NCBI GenBank assembly: GCA_049324875.1
Contig: JBMONC010000050.1
Span: 1-64,000, forward strand
Source of the DNA: JAWLHU01 sp049324875
Lineage (GTDB): Bacteria; Bacillota; Sulfobacillia; Symbiobacteriales; Symbiobacteriaceae
Length of the DNA stretch: 64,000 nt
Direction of reading: 5' to 3'
This document shows positions 8,577 through 18,405 of this stretch, piece after piece; the first letter of the stretch is position 1; every line of letters begins with the position of its first letter. Under the pieces are notes generated by a model. It saw nothing but the letters and a program-made list of their open reading frames with translations. It searched no databases and was not told the DNA's origin. Position numbers and translations under genes: made by a program.

Positions 8577-9629
8577 ATGAAGCATTCGAAGACGGTCCTC
8601 GTCCTGCTACCCCAAACACCTTTCACCATCGGCGGTGCTGAGCATCTGGCTCTGGCTCTGGTCGATCGGCTGAAGGAGCAGGGCCATAGGGCTGCTCTGG
8701 TATCGGTCCCTTTTGCGGATTGCCGGTACGATGTACATGTACGGACCGCCATGGCCTGGCGAATGGTGGATGTAACTGAGTGGAACGGTGTACGCATCGA
8801 TGCAGTAATCCCATTGAAATGGCCCGCCTACCTGGCCGACCATCCGCACAAGGTGGTCTGGCTCTGCCATCAATACCGAGGCGTCTACGATCTGTGGGAC
8901 AAGCCTCCCCTTGGGATTGCGGCCTCCCCTGAGTCCCGAGCCTTAAAGGACCAGATTGAGCGAATGGACCGAGCTACTCTGCCCGAGTCTACCGCCATAT
9001 ACGCCATCTCCAAGAATGTACGTGATCGCCTCCAGAGGTATAACGGACTTCGGGCGGAACATCTCTACCCCCCGCTGCCTCGCGAGGGGGAGTACTTTGC
9101 AGACGACACCTACGATGACTACATCCTCAGTGTCGGGCGCCTTAACGCCATGAAGCGGATTCGCATGCTTGTGGAGGCGTTCAGGTATACCAAGAGCCCA
9201 GCTCGTTGCTTGCTCGTGGGTAATGGACCCGACCGGCCTGAGATCGAAAAGGCGATCCGGGAGCACCAGCTGGAACACAAGGTGAAGCTGCTGAATTACC
9301 TCCCCTGGCGTGATGTCCTGCAGCTGTACGCTCGCGCACTGGGTGTCTACTTCGCCCCCGTCGATGAAGACTACGGTTATATTACGATTGAGGCGTTCAC
9401 TTCAGAGCGGCCCGTCCTCACCGCTACCGATAGTGGTGGGTCCCTGGAGTTTGTTCGGCACGGAGAGAATGGGTTCGTCCTTCCCCCAAAGCCAAAGGCG
9501 TTTGCCGAGGCCATCGACCGCCTTTGGTACGACCGAAGCCTGGCTCGTAAGATGGGACGCGAAGGGAAATCATGTGTGGCGGGGATCACCTGGGCGAACG
9601 CCATCGCTACTCTGGCTCAGCACTTCTAA
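8577..9629 (+). CDS. GT4-family glycosyltransferase, second of a tandem pair
   Basis: A 350-residue GT-B glycosyltransferase, co-linear with the preceding gene. It has PFTIGGAEHLALALVDRL at the N-terminus, LSVGRLNAMKRIRMLVEAF in the middle and EDYGYITIEAFTSERPVL as donor-site motif. GGAGG lies 8 nt before the ATG. The tandem copies have diverged widely, so they probably add different sugars or linkages to one repeat unit. Confidence 0.82.
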   Translation: MKHSKTVLVLLPQTPFTIGGAEHLALALVDRLKEQGHRAALVSVPFADCRYDVHVRTAMAWRMVDVTEWNGVRIDAVIPLKWPAYLADHPHKVVWLCHQYRGVYDLWDKPPLGIAASPESRALKDQIERMDRATLPESTAIYAISKNVRDRLQRYNGLRAEHLYPPLPREGEYFADDTYDDYILSVGRLNAMKRIRMLVEAFRYTKSPARCLLVGNGPDRPEIEKAIREHQLEHKVKLLNYLPWRDVLQLYARALGVYFAPVDEDYGYITIEAFTSERPVLTATDSGGSLEFVRHGENGFVLPPKPKAFAEAIDRLWYDRSLARKMGREGKSCVAGITWANAIATLAQHF

Positions 9630-9643
9630 GGGGGTGATCATCG

Positions 9644-10957
9644 ATGAGAATCGCCTTCTTTAGCCCGCTCCCGCCGACTCGGTCAGGGATTGCCGGGTAT
9701 AGTGTAAGTGTTCTGCGCTCACTGAGGGGGGCGCATGAGATCACGCTCTTTACCGATCCGGTGGTTGTCGGGAGTCACCCCTTAGTTGGACTCTTCCCAA
9801 CCTATACATATGCGGACTTTGACAGGGTTGCGGCAGGGGCACCCTTTGACCTGTGTGTTTACCAGATGGGGAACCATGTCATTCACAAGGAGATCTGGCA
9901 GAGGGCGATCCAGACCCCGGGTCTTGTCGTTCTCCACGAACTGGTACTGCATGACTTGATCTACATGAGCACCGTGGCAGAGGGGAACGCCGCGGCGTAT
10001 GTGGATGAAATGGCCTACTGCTATGGGCAGACGGGTCGTGTGATGGCCGAGCGGCGGCTGCGGGGCGAATTGGAGGTGAGCCACACCGACTATCCCTTAT
10101 GCGACCGCTTGATACATACAGCTGCCGGCATTCTGGCCCATAGTTGGTACGTCGTTGATCGTGTACGGCAGATTCGGCCCGAACTACCAACATATGTAGT
10201 GCCCTTGCCGTTCGATGACGAGGAACAGGGGGCCGAACGAGTCTCACGTGCCAGCCTTGGTCTACCCGAGGAAGGTGTGGTGTTTGGCTCGTTCGGGTTC
10301 GTCGCTCCCCATAAGCGAATTCATGTAGCGCTGGATGCCTTCAAGCGACTACTCGCAGACTGCCCAGACGCCTATTTCGTGATTGTAGGTGAGCCGCTTG
10401 TCGATGTGCAGTCGATGGTCCGTGAACGGGGGTTGCAGAATCACGTACAAATCGCCGGGTACGCCGACTCTCGTACCTTTGCCCGATATCTCCACGCCGT
10501 AGATGTTTGTGTGAACCTCCGCTATCCTACTGCAGGAGAGACATCTGCTGCACTCATTCGCATCCTGGGAGAGGGAGTGCCGGCCATCGTCAGCGATGTG
10601 GGGGCCTTCCAGGAGTTGCCTGATGATGTCTGCTTCCGTGTGCCAGTGGGCGACCGGGAGGTGGACCTCCTTCACAAATACATGAAGCGGTTGGCACTGG
10701 ATCAGTCCCTCCGCCGGGCGATGGCCGCTCGGGGGGTTGAGTACATCCAGAGCAACTGTACTATAGCACATACAGCCGAGGGTTACCTTTCCGCCTTCCG
10801 GGGCGTTTCGTACTGGCAAGCTGTTGGACAGCTCGAGGAACGGTTAGTGAACAGGGTAGCTGAGAGACTGGTGGATGTTGGGCTGTCTGCGGCCGACAGT
10901 GGTGTGGTGAGAGAGATAGCTCGGAGCCTGGGCTCTCTGAGGATTGCTGGACAGTAA
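9644..10957 (+). CDS. GT4-family glycosyltransferase
   Basis: A 437-residue GT-B glycosyltransferase beginning RIAFFSPLPPTRSGIAGYS, the usual N-terminal nucleotide-fold start. The C-terminal domain has FGSFGFVAPHKRIHVALDAF and a donor-site region reading GETSAALIRILGEGVPAIV. About 60 residues follow the GT domain without a recognised motif. Starts 14 nt after the previous stop. Confidence 0.78.
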   Translation: MRIAFFSPLPPTRSGIAGYSVSVLRSLRGAHEITLFTDPVVVGSHPLVGLFPTYTYADFDRVAAGAPFDLCVYQMGNHVIHKEIWQRAIQTPGLVVLHELVLHDLIYMSTVAEGNAAAYVDEMAYCYGQTGRVMAERRLRGELEVSHTDYPLCDRLIHTAAGILAHSWYVVDRVRQIRPELPTYVVPLPFDDEEQGAERVSRASLGLPEEGVVFGSFGFVAPHKRIHVALDAFKRLLADCPDAYFVIVGEPLVDVQSMVRERGLQNHVQIAGYADSRTFARYLHAVDVCVNLRYPTAGETSAALIRILGEGVPAIVSDVGAFQELPDDVCFRVPVGDREVDLLHKYMKRLALDQSLRRAMAARGVEYIQSNCTIAHTAEGYLSAFRGVSYWQAVGQLEERLVNRVAERLVDVGLSAADSGVVREIARSLGSLRIAGQ

Positions 10958-11001
10958 ATCAGTAGATTTCCCCTATACCTGCTGCAAGGAGCTGTTGCCT
11001 G

Positions 11002-13881
11002 ATGTTCGCAGGTCTCCTTGTTCTTCTTCTGATACTCCTCCTACCGGGCTGGCTCTTGACCTCTCTTCTCTTTCAACAAGTCCGGCAGAGGCTCAGCGTT
11101 TGGGAAACGAGTTTCTTTACTCTGGTGTTTGGCATCGGGGTTGTGAGCTGGATTGGACTGCTTCTGGCAGAGTTTGGAGTGTATTCGGTGACCCGGGTAG
11201 TTTTTGGGACCGCTACTGTCTCCGCTGTCCTGGTTGCACTGGCGCAACGGATGAGAGTTAGCCTGCGGCCTAACTGGCGGGCCCCCAGTGCGGCCGAATT
11301 ATCCATTGGCCTGGTACTCATCTCTGTTGTTGGCTTCTTCTATGCATTTCCTGCTGATTCTGTTCGCGGTGGGCGGGACTGGGGTATCTACACCGCCACG
11401 GCCCACCTTCTGAACCATACGGGGAGTCTCCTTCAGACTGAGCCAGAGATTGGTGCCATTCAACCGGAGAACTTGGAGGCATTCAGTGTCCCGCGGGGAT
11501 TTTACCTCGTCGGTAAAACTACAACAATGCCACAGTTCTTTCATCTCTATCCCGTGACACTCGCCATCTTCGAAGCTTCCTTTCCGGGTAGTTTGTTCTA
11601 TGTGACCCCATTTCTAGGAATGCTCTGTCTCCTTGGGATCGCTGCGTTTGGGCGACGCCTGGGTTTTCGCTTGGCACCGTTAGCTGTTCTCCTGTTGTCA
11701 CTTAACATTGGCTACTCTTGGTTTTTCCGATCATCTTACGCGGAAGGGCTTACACAAGCCTACCTATTTGCTGGCCTTCTGGCGTGGGTGATTGCTCTTG
11801 AGGAGCGTGCAGCCACCATCTTTGCCACCGCTGGAGCGCTTCTGGGATTTACCCTCCTGACTAAGATTGACGCCATTGCGACCATCGGTCCGATTGGGTT
11901 GGCGTTCGTCTACACATGGTTGTCAGGCCGTGTTACATTCCGAGAGATATTAGCAGCGTTAGGTGGCCTGGCAGGGGTTACCACCCACGCCCTAGTCCAC
12001 GCTTTAACCTTAGCGCTGCCGTATACAGCAGCGACGATTTCCATTGTAGCCACACGGACTTCCCAAGGGATCAGCCGTACGGGCTTGATCCTTCCAGGGA
12101 TGGTCACTATGGTTGTCTTGGTTGTTCTAGGCCTAGTGGTTTACACGCTAGGTACCAAGTACGGACGCGGAATAGCAGGCTGGATTGAGGGCCAGAAGTG
12201 GATTGCCACGGCTCTGGGGCTCTTTCTGATAGTCATAGCCGGCTACGGCCTGTACGTTCGTCCCGCCCTCTTTCCGACCCCGCCGGGGAGTACCCATCTA
12301 GGGGCTTACGATGTCGAAGCGTTCCAGCATTTCGGTTGGTACACAACCCACCTTGGAATCTGGTTGGGGATACTGGGGCTCTTGGTTTACCTGAGGCGGT
12401 TTGATGCCCGAGCCCTGCCTTTTGTGACTGCTGCAGTGTTCGTGGCTCTCGCCAGTTTCTATCGACCAAACATCTACCCAGACCATTTCTGGCAGACCCG
12501 GCGATTCGTACTGATCATCTTCCCGGCCTTCGCGCTATTCGCGACCTACTTCCTGGAGACTATTTGGCAGCGCTTCAAGGCCGCGCGCCTGCCCGTTTTC
12601 TTCGTTGCAGTACTCTTGGTAGTCATGACAGCGCAACCGAGTCTGCCTTTCCTCTTTCACCGCGACTTTCTAGGGCTATCCGAGCAACTAGAAGACCTAG
12701 CTGAGAAGACGGGTGAGGCTGACTATGTTCTATTAGCCCCTGAGCTGCAGGCCTTCACGGTACCCTTGCGTTATATTTACAATCGCCCTGCTCTCGAAAT
12801 TGGACCTCAGGCCAAGCCAGAACAACTGGGGGACCAAATTACCACCTGGTTACAGCAGGGGAAGATTGTCCTTTTGCTCGAGCCAGCGGAGTTTCTGGGG
12901 ACAAGGATCGATAATGTATCGTATGAACCAATAGGTCAGCATACCATTGAGGTCCCCCATGCGGAAGTGACCTATGAACGGCCGCCGCGTAAGGTCCTCA
13001 CCATGAGGCAGACCATCTTCCTATACCGCATCGTACCTCGGAACTGGAAGCCCGATCGGTTTGACTGGGTGATTGGCGCATTGGAGGACATAAACTCACC
13101 CATTCGGGGGGTTTACGCTCGGGAAGGGAATCCAAAGACCCCCTTCCGCTGGACAAGCGGGCAACTCGATATAGACCTGACGGGCCTCCCGACGGGCAGG
13201 AAGTATTTGTTGTCCCTTGATATGTGCGGGCATTCGGCTACGGCGGGTAGGAAGGCCCAGGTCCAATTGACCGGTTCGACCCTGTCGGAGTTTACTGTAG
13301 AGGAGGGCTGTAGGTCGTACCACTTTATCATCCCCGCAAGCCAAGTCCAAACCGGCGAGAACCTCCTGACGGTTTCATTACCAACGTTTGTGCCCGCACA
13401 GATCAGCAGTCAAAGTAGCGATAGACGTGAACTCGGTGTACAACTCCGCCGCATCACAATGCGTCCCGTAAATCGGTCAGAGATTACAGTTGAGGATTTG
13501 CTGGCAGAGGGGACCTCACAGGGTTTCTATACCTTGGAGCGTAACGTTCACGGCCCCTTCGTTTGGATGATGGGCACAGCGGAGTTTTCCCTAGAGGTTC
13601 AGCCGTCCTCGGACTCACTGGTTCTCGAGCTAGCATCCGGACGTCCAGAGGGTGTTCCGCAGCCACAGGTCCGAGTCTTCATTGATGGTGAACTGGCCGC
13701 GCAAGTTGTTCCCCGGATCAGTGGGTATTCCGATTACGAGATACCGTTACCTGCGGGAAGGAGCCGGGTCCACATCGGGATTGAGACGGATACCTGGTCT
13801 CCGGCCCGGACGGGGCATGGTAGTGATACCCGCGAGCTTGGTTTGGCCCTACGAGCGGTTCGGTTTTCAGAGAAACCGTAA
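11002..13881 (+). CDS. Large GT-C-like membrane protein with C-terminal soluble domains
   Basis: A 959-residue protein. The first 540 or so residues contain roughly a dozen hydrophobic segments. The first large loop has RGGRDWGIYTATA (about residue 123 on), an acidic motif placed as in GT-C transferases that use polyprenyl-phosphate sugars, so the likely job is adding a sugar outside the membrane. The remainder is soluble and beta-rich, with two similar-looking stretches (around SPIRGVYAREGNP and TSQGFYTLERNVHGP) that may be paired sandwich domains. AAGGAG sits 10 nt before the ATG. I do not recognise the exact family; a polymerase or a pure hypothetical is possible. Confidence 0.6.
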   Translation: MFAGLLVLLLILLLPGWLLTSLLFQQVRQRLSVWETSFFTLVFGIGVVSWIGLLLAEFGVYSVTRVVFGTATVSAVLVALAQRMRVSLRPNWRAPSAAELSIGLVLISVVGFFYAFPADSVRGGRDWGIYTATAHLLNHTGSLLQTEPEIGAIQPENLEAFSVPRGFYLVGKTTTMPQFFHLYPVTLAIFEASFPGSLFYVTPFLGMLCLLGIAAFGRRLGFRLAPLAVLLLSLNIGYSWFFRSSYAEGLTQAYLFAGLLAWVIALEERAATIFATAGALLGFTLLTKIDAIATIGPIGLAFVYTWLSGRVTFREILAALGGLAGVTTHALVHALTLALPYTAATISIVATRTSQGISRTGLILPGMVTMVVLVVLGLVVYTLGTKYGRGIAGWIEGQKWIATALGLFLIVIAGYGLYVRPALFPTPPGSTHLGAYDVEAFQHFGWYTTHLGIWLGILGLLVYLRRFDARALPFVTAAVFVALASFYRPNIYPDHFWQTRRFVLIIFPAFALFATYFLETIWQRFKAARLPVFFVAVLLVVMTAQPSLPFLFHRDFLGLSEQLEDLAEKTGEADYVLLAPELQAFTVPLRYIYNRPALEIGPQAKPEQLGDQITTWLQQGKIVLLLEPAEFLGTRIDNVSYEPIGQHTIEVPHAEVTYERPPRKVLTMRQTIFLYRIVPRNWKPDRFDWVIGALEDINSPIRGVYAREGNPKTPFRWTSGQLDIDLTGLPTGRKYLLSLDMCGHSATAGRKAQVQLTGSTLSEFTVEEGCRSYHFIIPASQVQTGENLLTVSLPTFVPAQISSQSSDRRELGVQLRRITMRPVNRSEITVEDLLAEGTSQGFYTLERNVHGPFVWMMGTAEFSLEVQPSSDSLVLELASGRPEGVPQPQVRVFIDGELAAQVVPRISGYSDYEIPLPAGRSRVHIGIETDTWSPARTGHGSDTRELGLALRAVRFSEKP

Positions 13882-13916
13882 AGAGGCTGACCATATGGAG
13901 AGAGGATTATGTGCAC

Positions 13917-15221
13917 ATGAAGATTGCCGTCATCGGTGCCGGATACGTAGGCCTGATCACCGCTTAGGTTTTCGGCGAGCAGGGACACGAGGTGGTCACG
14001 GTTGAGGTAGACCAGCACCGTCTGGACAAGCTTCGGAAGGGCGAGGCCCCGTTCTATGAGCCGGGGTTGGCGGAGTCAATGGCGAAGACCGCGGTACGCT
14101 ATGTCCGCACCCTGGCCGATGGGGTTGGACCTCAAACCGATTTTGTGTTTGTTGCGGTCGGGAGCCCGCCTGCTGATGATGGCAGTGTTGACCTGTCCTA
14201 TGTCCGCAAGGTGGTGGAGGAACTACCGCCTCACCTGCCCACCGGTGCCATTGTTGTATTGAAGAGCACCGTGCCCCCCGGGACCGGCGATTGGGTGCAG
14301 GAAGAGCTGGACAGAATTGGCGGGGGCCGGCGATGGGAGGTCGCCAACAATCCAGAGTTTCTGCGAGAGGGTAATGCGCTGTACGACGCTCGACACCCCA
14401 ATCGCATTGTGCTGGGAGCTGAATCGGCTGATGCCTTGCGCCGTTTGGAGGAGCTTTACAAGTCGTTCCATGTCCCCGTGGTATCGACTACACGCCGTAC
14501 CGCTGAACTGATCAAGTACGCTTCCAACGCATTCCTGGCAACTAAGATCTCGTTCATTAACGAGATGGCTCGACTCTGCCATCATCTGGGCGCCGATGTA
14601 ACCCAGGTGGCCAGGGGGATGGGACTTGACCCGCGAATTGGGCCTGACTTTCTGAACGCCGGAGTCGGCTTCGGTGGTTCTTGCTTCCCCAAGGACCTGA
14701 TGGGGCTGGTCAACCTGGGTCGCAGGGAGGGGTACGAGCTGCCGATTGTGGAGGCAGCCCTACTGGATAACCGGAGGCAGCGACGGTGGTTCTTCGACCT
14801 GCTGGAGACTCACCTTGGCTCTCTCGCCGGCAGGAAGATTGCCCTGCTTGGCCTGTCCTTTAAGCCAGGGACAGACGACGTTAGAGAGGCACCCGCGCTC
14901 GACATTGCCACATGGCTGTTGGAGGCCGGCTCAGAGGTTACAGCATTTGACCCGGTTGTCACTGCTCTGCCGGACTTGGAGGCCCGAGGTCTTCGGGTGG
15001 CCCCTCATCTTGACGAGGCTGTGGCGGGAGCAGACGCCGTCGTGCTGGTGACCGAGTGGGCCCAGTTCCGTCAGCTGGACTGGAGTGGTGTAGCCCGTGC
15101 CATGGCTGGCACACTCGTATTTGACGGAAGGAATACTCTGGATGCCCACCGGTTGGCACACCTCGGACTACAGTGCGTGCAGGTGGGCAAGGGTACCAGT
15201 CGAATGGGGGAGACAAAGTGA
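13917..15221 (+). pseudogene. ugd: UDP-glucose 6-dehydrogenase interrupted by an in-frame TAG
   Basis: Oxidises UDP-glucose to UDP-glucuronate with NAD. The frame from ATG 13917 reads KIAVIGAGYVGLITA, then a TAG at 13965-13967, then VFGEQGHEVVTVEVD in the same frame, so a single codon of the Rossmann nucleotide-binding helix has become a stop without loss of register. Everything downstream is intact, including FVAVGSPP, NPEFLREG and the catalytic-Cys motif GFGGSCFPKD, and it runs to the normal length. A restart at GTG 13992 would lack the GxGxxG loop and could not bind NAD. Options are a recent null mutation, a sequencing error, or amber readthrough. The stop overlaps the next start (GTGA). 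Confidence 0.8.
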
Positions 15222-15820
15222 GTGACCTGCAAGGACCGGCTGGCAACTATTACGATAAGTACAATTCAAAGAACCCGATTGCCGCGGCATTGGTGCGCAG
15301 CTTTCTGGAGCAGACTCGTCAGATCTTAACCCGTGTGGCGCCGACCAGCATCTTCGACGCTGGCTGCGGTGAGGGGCATGTCACGGCCCGGTTTGCCCAG
15401 TGGTTCCCCTCTGCGGAGATAACGGGAGCTGATGTGGATCCGGGAGTAGTGGCCCAGGCCCAGCAACTCCACAAGAGCATACCATTTCAGGTTGCGTCCA
15501 TTTACAGGGTGCCCTTTGCTGATCGATCGTTTGACCTCACGGTGGCTATGGAAGTGTTGGAGCATCTGGAACGTCCCGATCAGGCCATGAACGAGCTGGT
15601 GAGGCTTGCCCGGCGGTATGTGCTGCTGAGCGTCCCCAATGAACCCATTTGGCGCATGGCCAACATGGCTCGCGGGGCGTATCTAAGCCAGTGGGGTAAC
15701 ACCCCAGGTCACATAAACCATTGGTCATCGGGGGCGTTCATTCGGTTCGTCCAGCGGTGGGGGACGGTTGAAGCTGTAGCGAAGCCGTTTCCCTGGACCA
15801 TTGTGCTGTTGCGCATATGA
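15218..15820 (+). CDS. SAM-dependent methyltransferase
   Basis: A 200-residue class I methyltransferase with the SAM-binding loop FDAGCGEGHVT, the acidic residue after strand 2 in ADVDPG, and the post-motif EVLEHLERP. The GTG at 15218 overlaps the TGA of the upstream ugd frame and a GGGGGAG stretch precedes it. It probably methylates a sugar or a lipid-linked intermediate of the glycan; the target cannot be read from the sequence. Confidence 0.75.
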   Translation: MSDLQGPAGNYYDKYNSKNPIAAALVRSFLEQTRQILTRVAPTSIFDAGCGEGHVTARFAQWFPSAEITGADVDPGVVAQAQQLHKSIPFQVASIYRVPFADRSFDLTVAMEVLEHLERPDQAMNELVRLARRYVLLSVPNEPIWRMANMARGAYLSQWGNTPGHINHWSSGAFIRFVQRWGTVEAVAKPFPWTIVLLRI

Positions 15821-17376
15821 GATCCGACAGAGTAACGCTCGGGGGACTGACGGCGGCGACAACTGCGTTGGTGGCCGGACTCACAGTGCTACAGAAGCTG
15901 GCTGGCTTTGCGCGTGAGCAGATGATCGCTGTGAAGCTGGGCGCTACTCCGGTTGCTGACGCCTTCCTCATGGGAACGGTCTGGTCGGATATGTTGGGCT
16001 TGATGTTGACCACCGCACTCCCGGCAGCACTGGTACCTGCCTATGTAGCTACCATTCAGGGGCAGGGGCTTTCGGCGGCCAACCATCTGACCCGCAGGCT
16101 TTTCCTGCGTCTCTGCCTCGTCGGCGGTCTCTTTGTTGCGGTGGCTCAGGTCACAATTCCCTACTGGTTGCGGCCGCTAATCGCCGCCTGGCCACCTGAT
16201 CTCATAAGGCTGGCCGAGGGAGCGGCGTGGTGGAGCCTTCTCCAGGTGCCTCTGTTTGGGGTGGCCGGGCTCCTCCGCTCCGCACTCAACGCCCGTGACG
16301 AGTATATCTACAGCCCCTTGGGCACCACTGCTCAGAATGTGGTCAATGCCCTGCTGGCCTTCTGGTTCGCTCAAGTGCCGCTGCAACTGGTAAAGTTGCA
16401 GTTGATTGGTTTTGCCATGCCGGGACTGGTCGCACTCATCCCGCTGGTGTGGCTCTATCGGAGTCAACCTGTTCCTGCCGTCGAGGTAACCAGAAAGAAA
16501 AAGAGCCCGCCACTTACGTCTGTTCTCCCCTTCATCATCTGGTCGACCCTGGGTTTCGCCTACCTACCCATTGAACGATTCTTCTCTGCCGTACTTCCGG
16601 GGGGAAGCACTGCAGCCCTAACCTTCGCGGATCGGTTGCGACAGTTTGCCCTTCAGACGGTAGTTCTCTCCATTGTAACCGTCGGGTATCCGGCATTGGC
16701 CGAAGCGAGTGCACGTACAGATTGGGCCCGGTTTCGCGCACTGCTGGACAGGGGGATCCGATATGTCTTTCTTCTCGCCCTGCCGGCAGCCGCAGGTCTT
16801 ACTGCCCTTCGAGAACTGTTAGTCCAGGCACTGTTCCAGTGGGGGGTATTCGACCAGCAGGGAACCGTGATGACTGCATCCGTCCTCAGCGGATATGCCG
16901 CAGGGATTCCACTGCTGGCAATCAATGCGCTCCTCGCTCACGCCATTTTTGCCCTGGGGCGGCCCTGGATTCCCGTTCTCGGGCTCGCGGCGGGGGTGCT
17001 TACGCAGGCGGCAATTTCGGCAGCCTTCGTTGGTGGTCGGGGAGGTTGGGTGCTTTCCTGGGCCGGAGCTGCAGCAGCTCTTGTGCCACTCTTGATACAG
17101 CTTTGGGCGCTCGGGGCCACTCTGGAAATCCGCCTGCTGGAGCAGGTTGGACACTGGGCTCGGGAGAACTGGCAGCCAGCCCTGGCATCCATGGTAATGG
17201 GGGTGCTATGCTGGGGGCTTGCCGGCTTTGTGCCGTCCTTTGCTGAGAGGACCTTGCAGGTGATCTCAACCGTGGTAATCTGTGGTTTCGGTGTAGGTGT
17301 TTATGTTGCCGGTCTATGGTATTTCGGAGTGCCCGAGGTTTCGACCGGACTGAAAAGACTCTTGCGCCGCAGTTAA
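15817..17376 (+). CDS. MurJ/Wzx-type lipid-linked oligosaccharide flippase
   Basis: A 519-residue MOP-superfamily membrane protein with about 13-14 hydrophobic helices. The N-terminal LQKLAGFAREQMIAVKLGA and ADAFLMG match MurJ/MviN proteins. Located inside a polysaccharide cluster, it more likely flips the undecaprenyl-linked repeat unit than lipid II. The ATG overlaps the previous stop (ATGA). Its presence beside a Wzm/Wzt pair means that two different export chemistries are encoded here. Confidence 0.8.
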   Translation: MRSDRVTLGGLTAATTALVAGLTVLQKLAGFAREQMIAVKLGATPVADAFLMGTVWSDMLGLMLTTALPAALVPAYVATIQGQGLSAANHLTRRLFLRLCLVGGLFVAVAQVTIPYWLRPLIAAWPPDLIRLAEGAAWWSLLQVPLFGVAGLLRSALNARDEYIYSPLGTTAQNVVNALLAFWFAQVPLQLVKLQLIGFAMPGLVALIPLVWLYRSQPVPAVEVTRKKKSPPLTSVLPFIIWSTLGFAYLPIERFFSAVLPGGSTAALTFADRLRQFALQTVVLSIVTVGYPALAEASARTDWARFRALLDRGIRYVFLLALPAAAGLTALRELLVQALFQWGVFDQQGTVMTASVLSGYAAGIPLLAINALLAHAIFALGRPWIPVLGLAAGVLTQAAISAAFVGGRGGWVLSWAGAAAALVPLLIQLWALGATLEIRLLEQVGHWARENWQPALASMVMGVLCWGLAGFVPSFAERTLQVISTVVICGFGVGVYVAGLWYFGVPEVSTGLKRLLRRS

Positions 17377-17412
17377 TATGGCTTCCCTAGTTGGGTTGGA
17401 GGTGACACGGCA

Positions 17413-18402
17413 ATGAAATTGATCATCCAGATTCCGTGTCTCAACGAAGAGGAGACCCTGCCCTATACACTCGCCGACCTTCCGCGATCGATTCCGGGGG
17501 TCGACGAAATCGAGATCCTGGTGATTGACGACGGTAGCACCGATCGAACTGTACCCGTAGCGATGGAGTATGGTGTTCAGCATATTGTGCGGCACGCAGC
17601 GCGGCGGGGGCTGGCCGCCGCATTCCGCACAGGGCTCGATGCCGCACTCGCAGAAGGGGCAGACATCATCGTCAACACTGACGGAGATAACCAGTACTCT
17701 GGCCATGACATCCCCCGTCTGATACAGCCAATTTTGGATGGCACGGCCGATGTGGTGATTGGAGACCGCCGAGTCACCACCATTGATCACTTTTCCCCAA
17801 CCAAAAAATTCCTGCAAGTACTCGGCAGTTCGGTGGTCCGCCTGCTCTCCCATACCGATGTGGCCGATACCACCAGCGGTTTCCGAGCATTCTCGCGCGA
17901 GGCAGCGCTTCGGCTGAACATTGTGTCGGAGTTCACCTACACGCTGGAGACGATCATACAGTGCGGCCATCGCAAGTTGGCGGTAACCCATGTGCCCATC
18001 CGCACGAACAGAAAGCTACGTGAGTCCAGGTTATTCAAGGGTATTTGGAATTATGTCAGCAAGTCAGTAGTTACACTAATTCGTGTGTACACAAACTACC
18101 GGCCGTTAAAGGTCTTTACGCTGATAGGGTTAACCCTGGTCCTTGGCGCAGTTGCACTTGGGGTTCGTTATCTGCTGCTCCTGGCGGGGGGGAGCGGGCA
18201 AGGGCATGTGCAATCTCTGCTCCTGGCCACGGCGATGGGAGTAGTTGGTGTCCAGACAATCATATTCGGGTTGCTGGCAGATCTGATGGCGGCACATCGC
18301 CGGTTGATGGAGGAGACCCTGTACCGGGTCCGCAAGCTCGAGTACGGGGGCCCTCGTTCCCGTCCCGCTCACTGGAAGGAATCGAGCACAAGGAGTGACT
18401 AG
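17413..18402 (+). CDS. GT2-family glycosyltransferase with two C-terminal membrane helices
   Basis: A 329-residue GT-A enzyme of the dolichol-phosphate-mannose-synthase type, which charges undecaprenyl phosphate with a sugar. It begins KLIIQIPCLNEEETLP, has the donor-binding IDDGSTDRT and NTDGDNQYS motifs and ends with two hydrophobic segments and a basic tail. A near-perfect GGAGGTGA at 17398-17405 gives one of the best ribosome-binding sites in the cluster. The polyprenyl-phosphate sugar it makes would be a natural donor for the GT-C-like protein encoded upstream; this pairing is an inference. Confidence 0.82.
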   Translation: MKLIIQIPCLNEEETLPYTLADLPRSIPGVDEIEILVIDDGSTDRTVPVAMEYGVQHIVRHAARRGLAAAFRTGLDAALAEGADIIVNTDGDNQYSGHDIPRLIQPILDGTADVVIGDRRVTTIDHFSPTKKFLQVLGSSVVRLLSHTDVADTTSGFRAFSREAALRLNIVSEFTYTLETIIQCGHRKLAVTHVPIRTNRKLRESRLFKGIWNYVSKSVVTLIRVYTNYRPLKVFTLIGLTLVLGAVALGVRYLLLLAGGSGQGHVQSLLLATAMGVVGVQTIIFGLLADLMAAHRRLMEETLYRVRKLEYGGPRSRPAHWKESSTRSD

Positions 18403-18405
18403 TTT

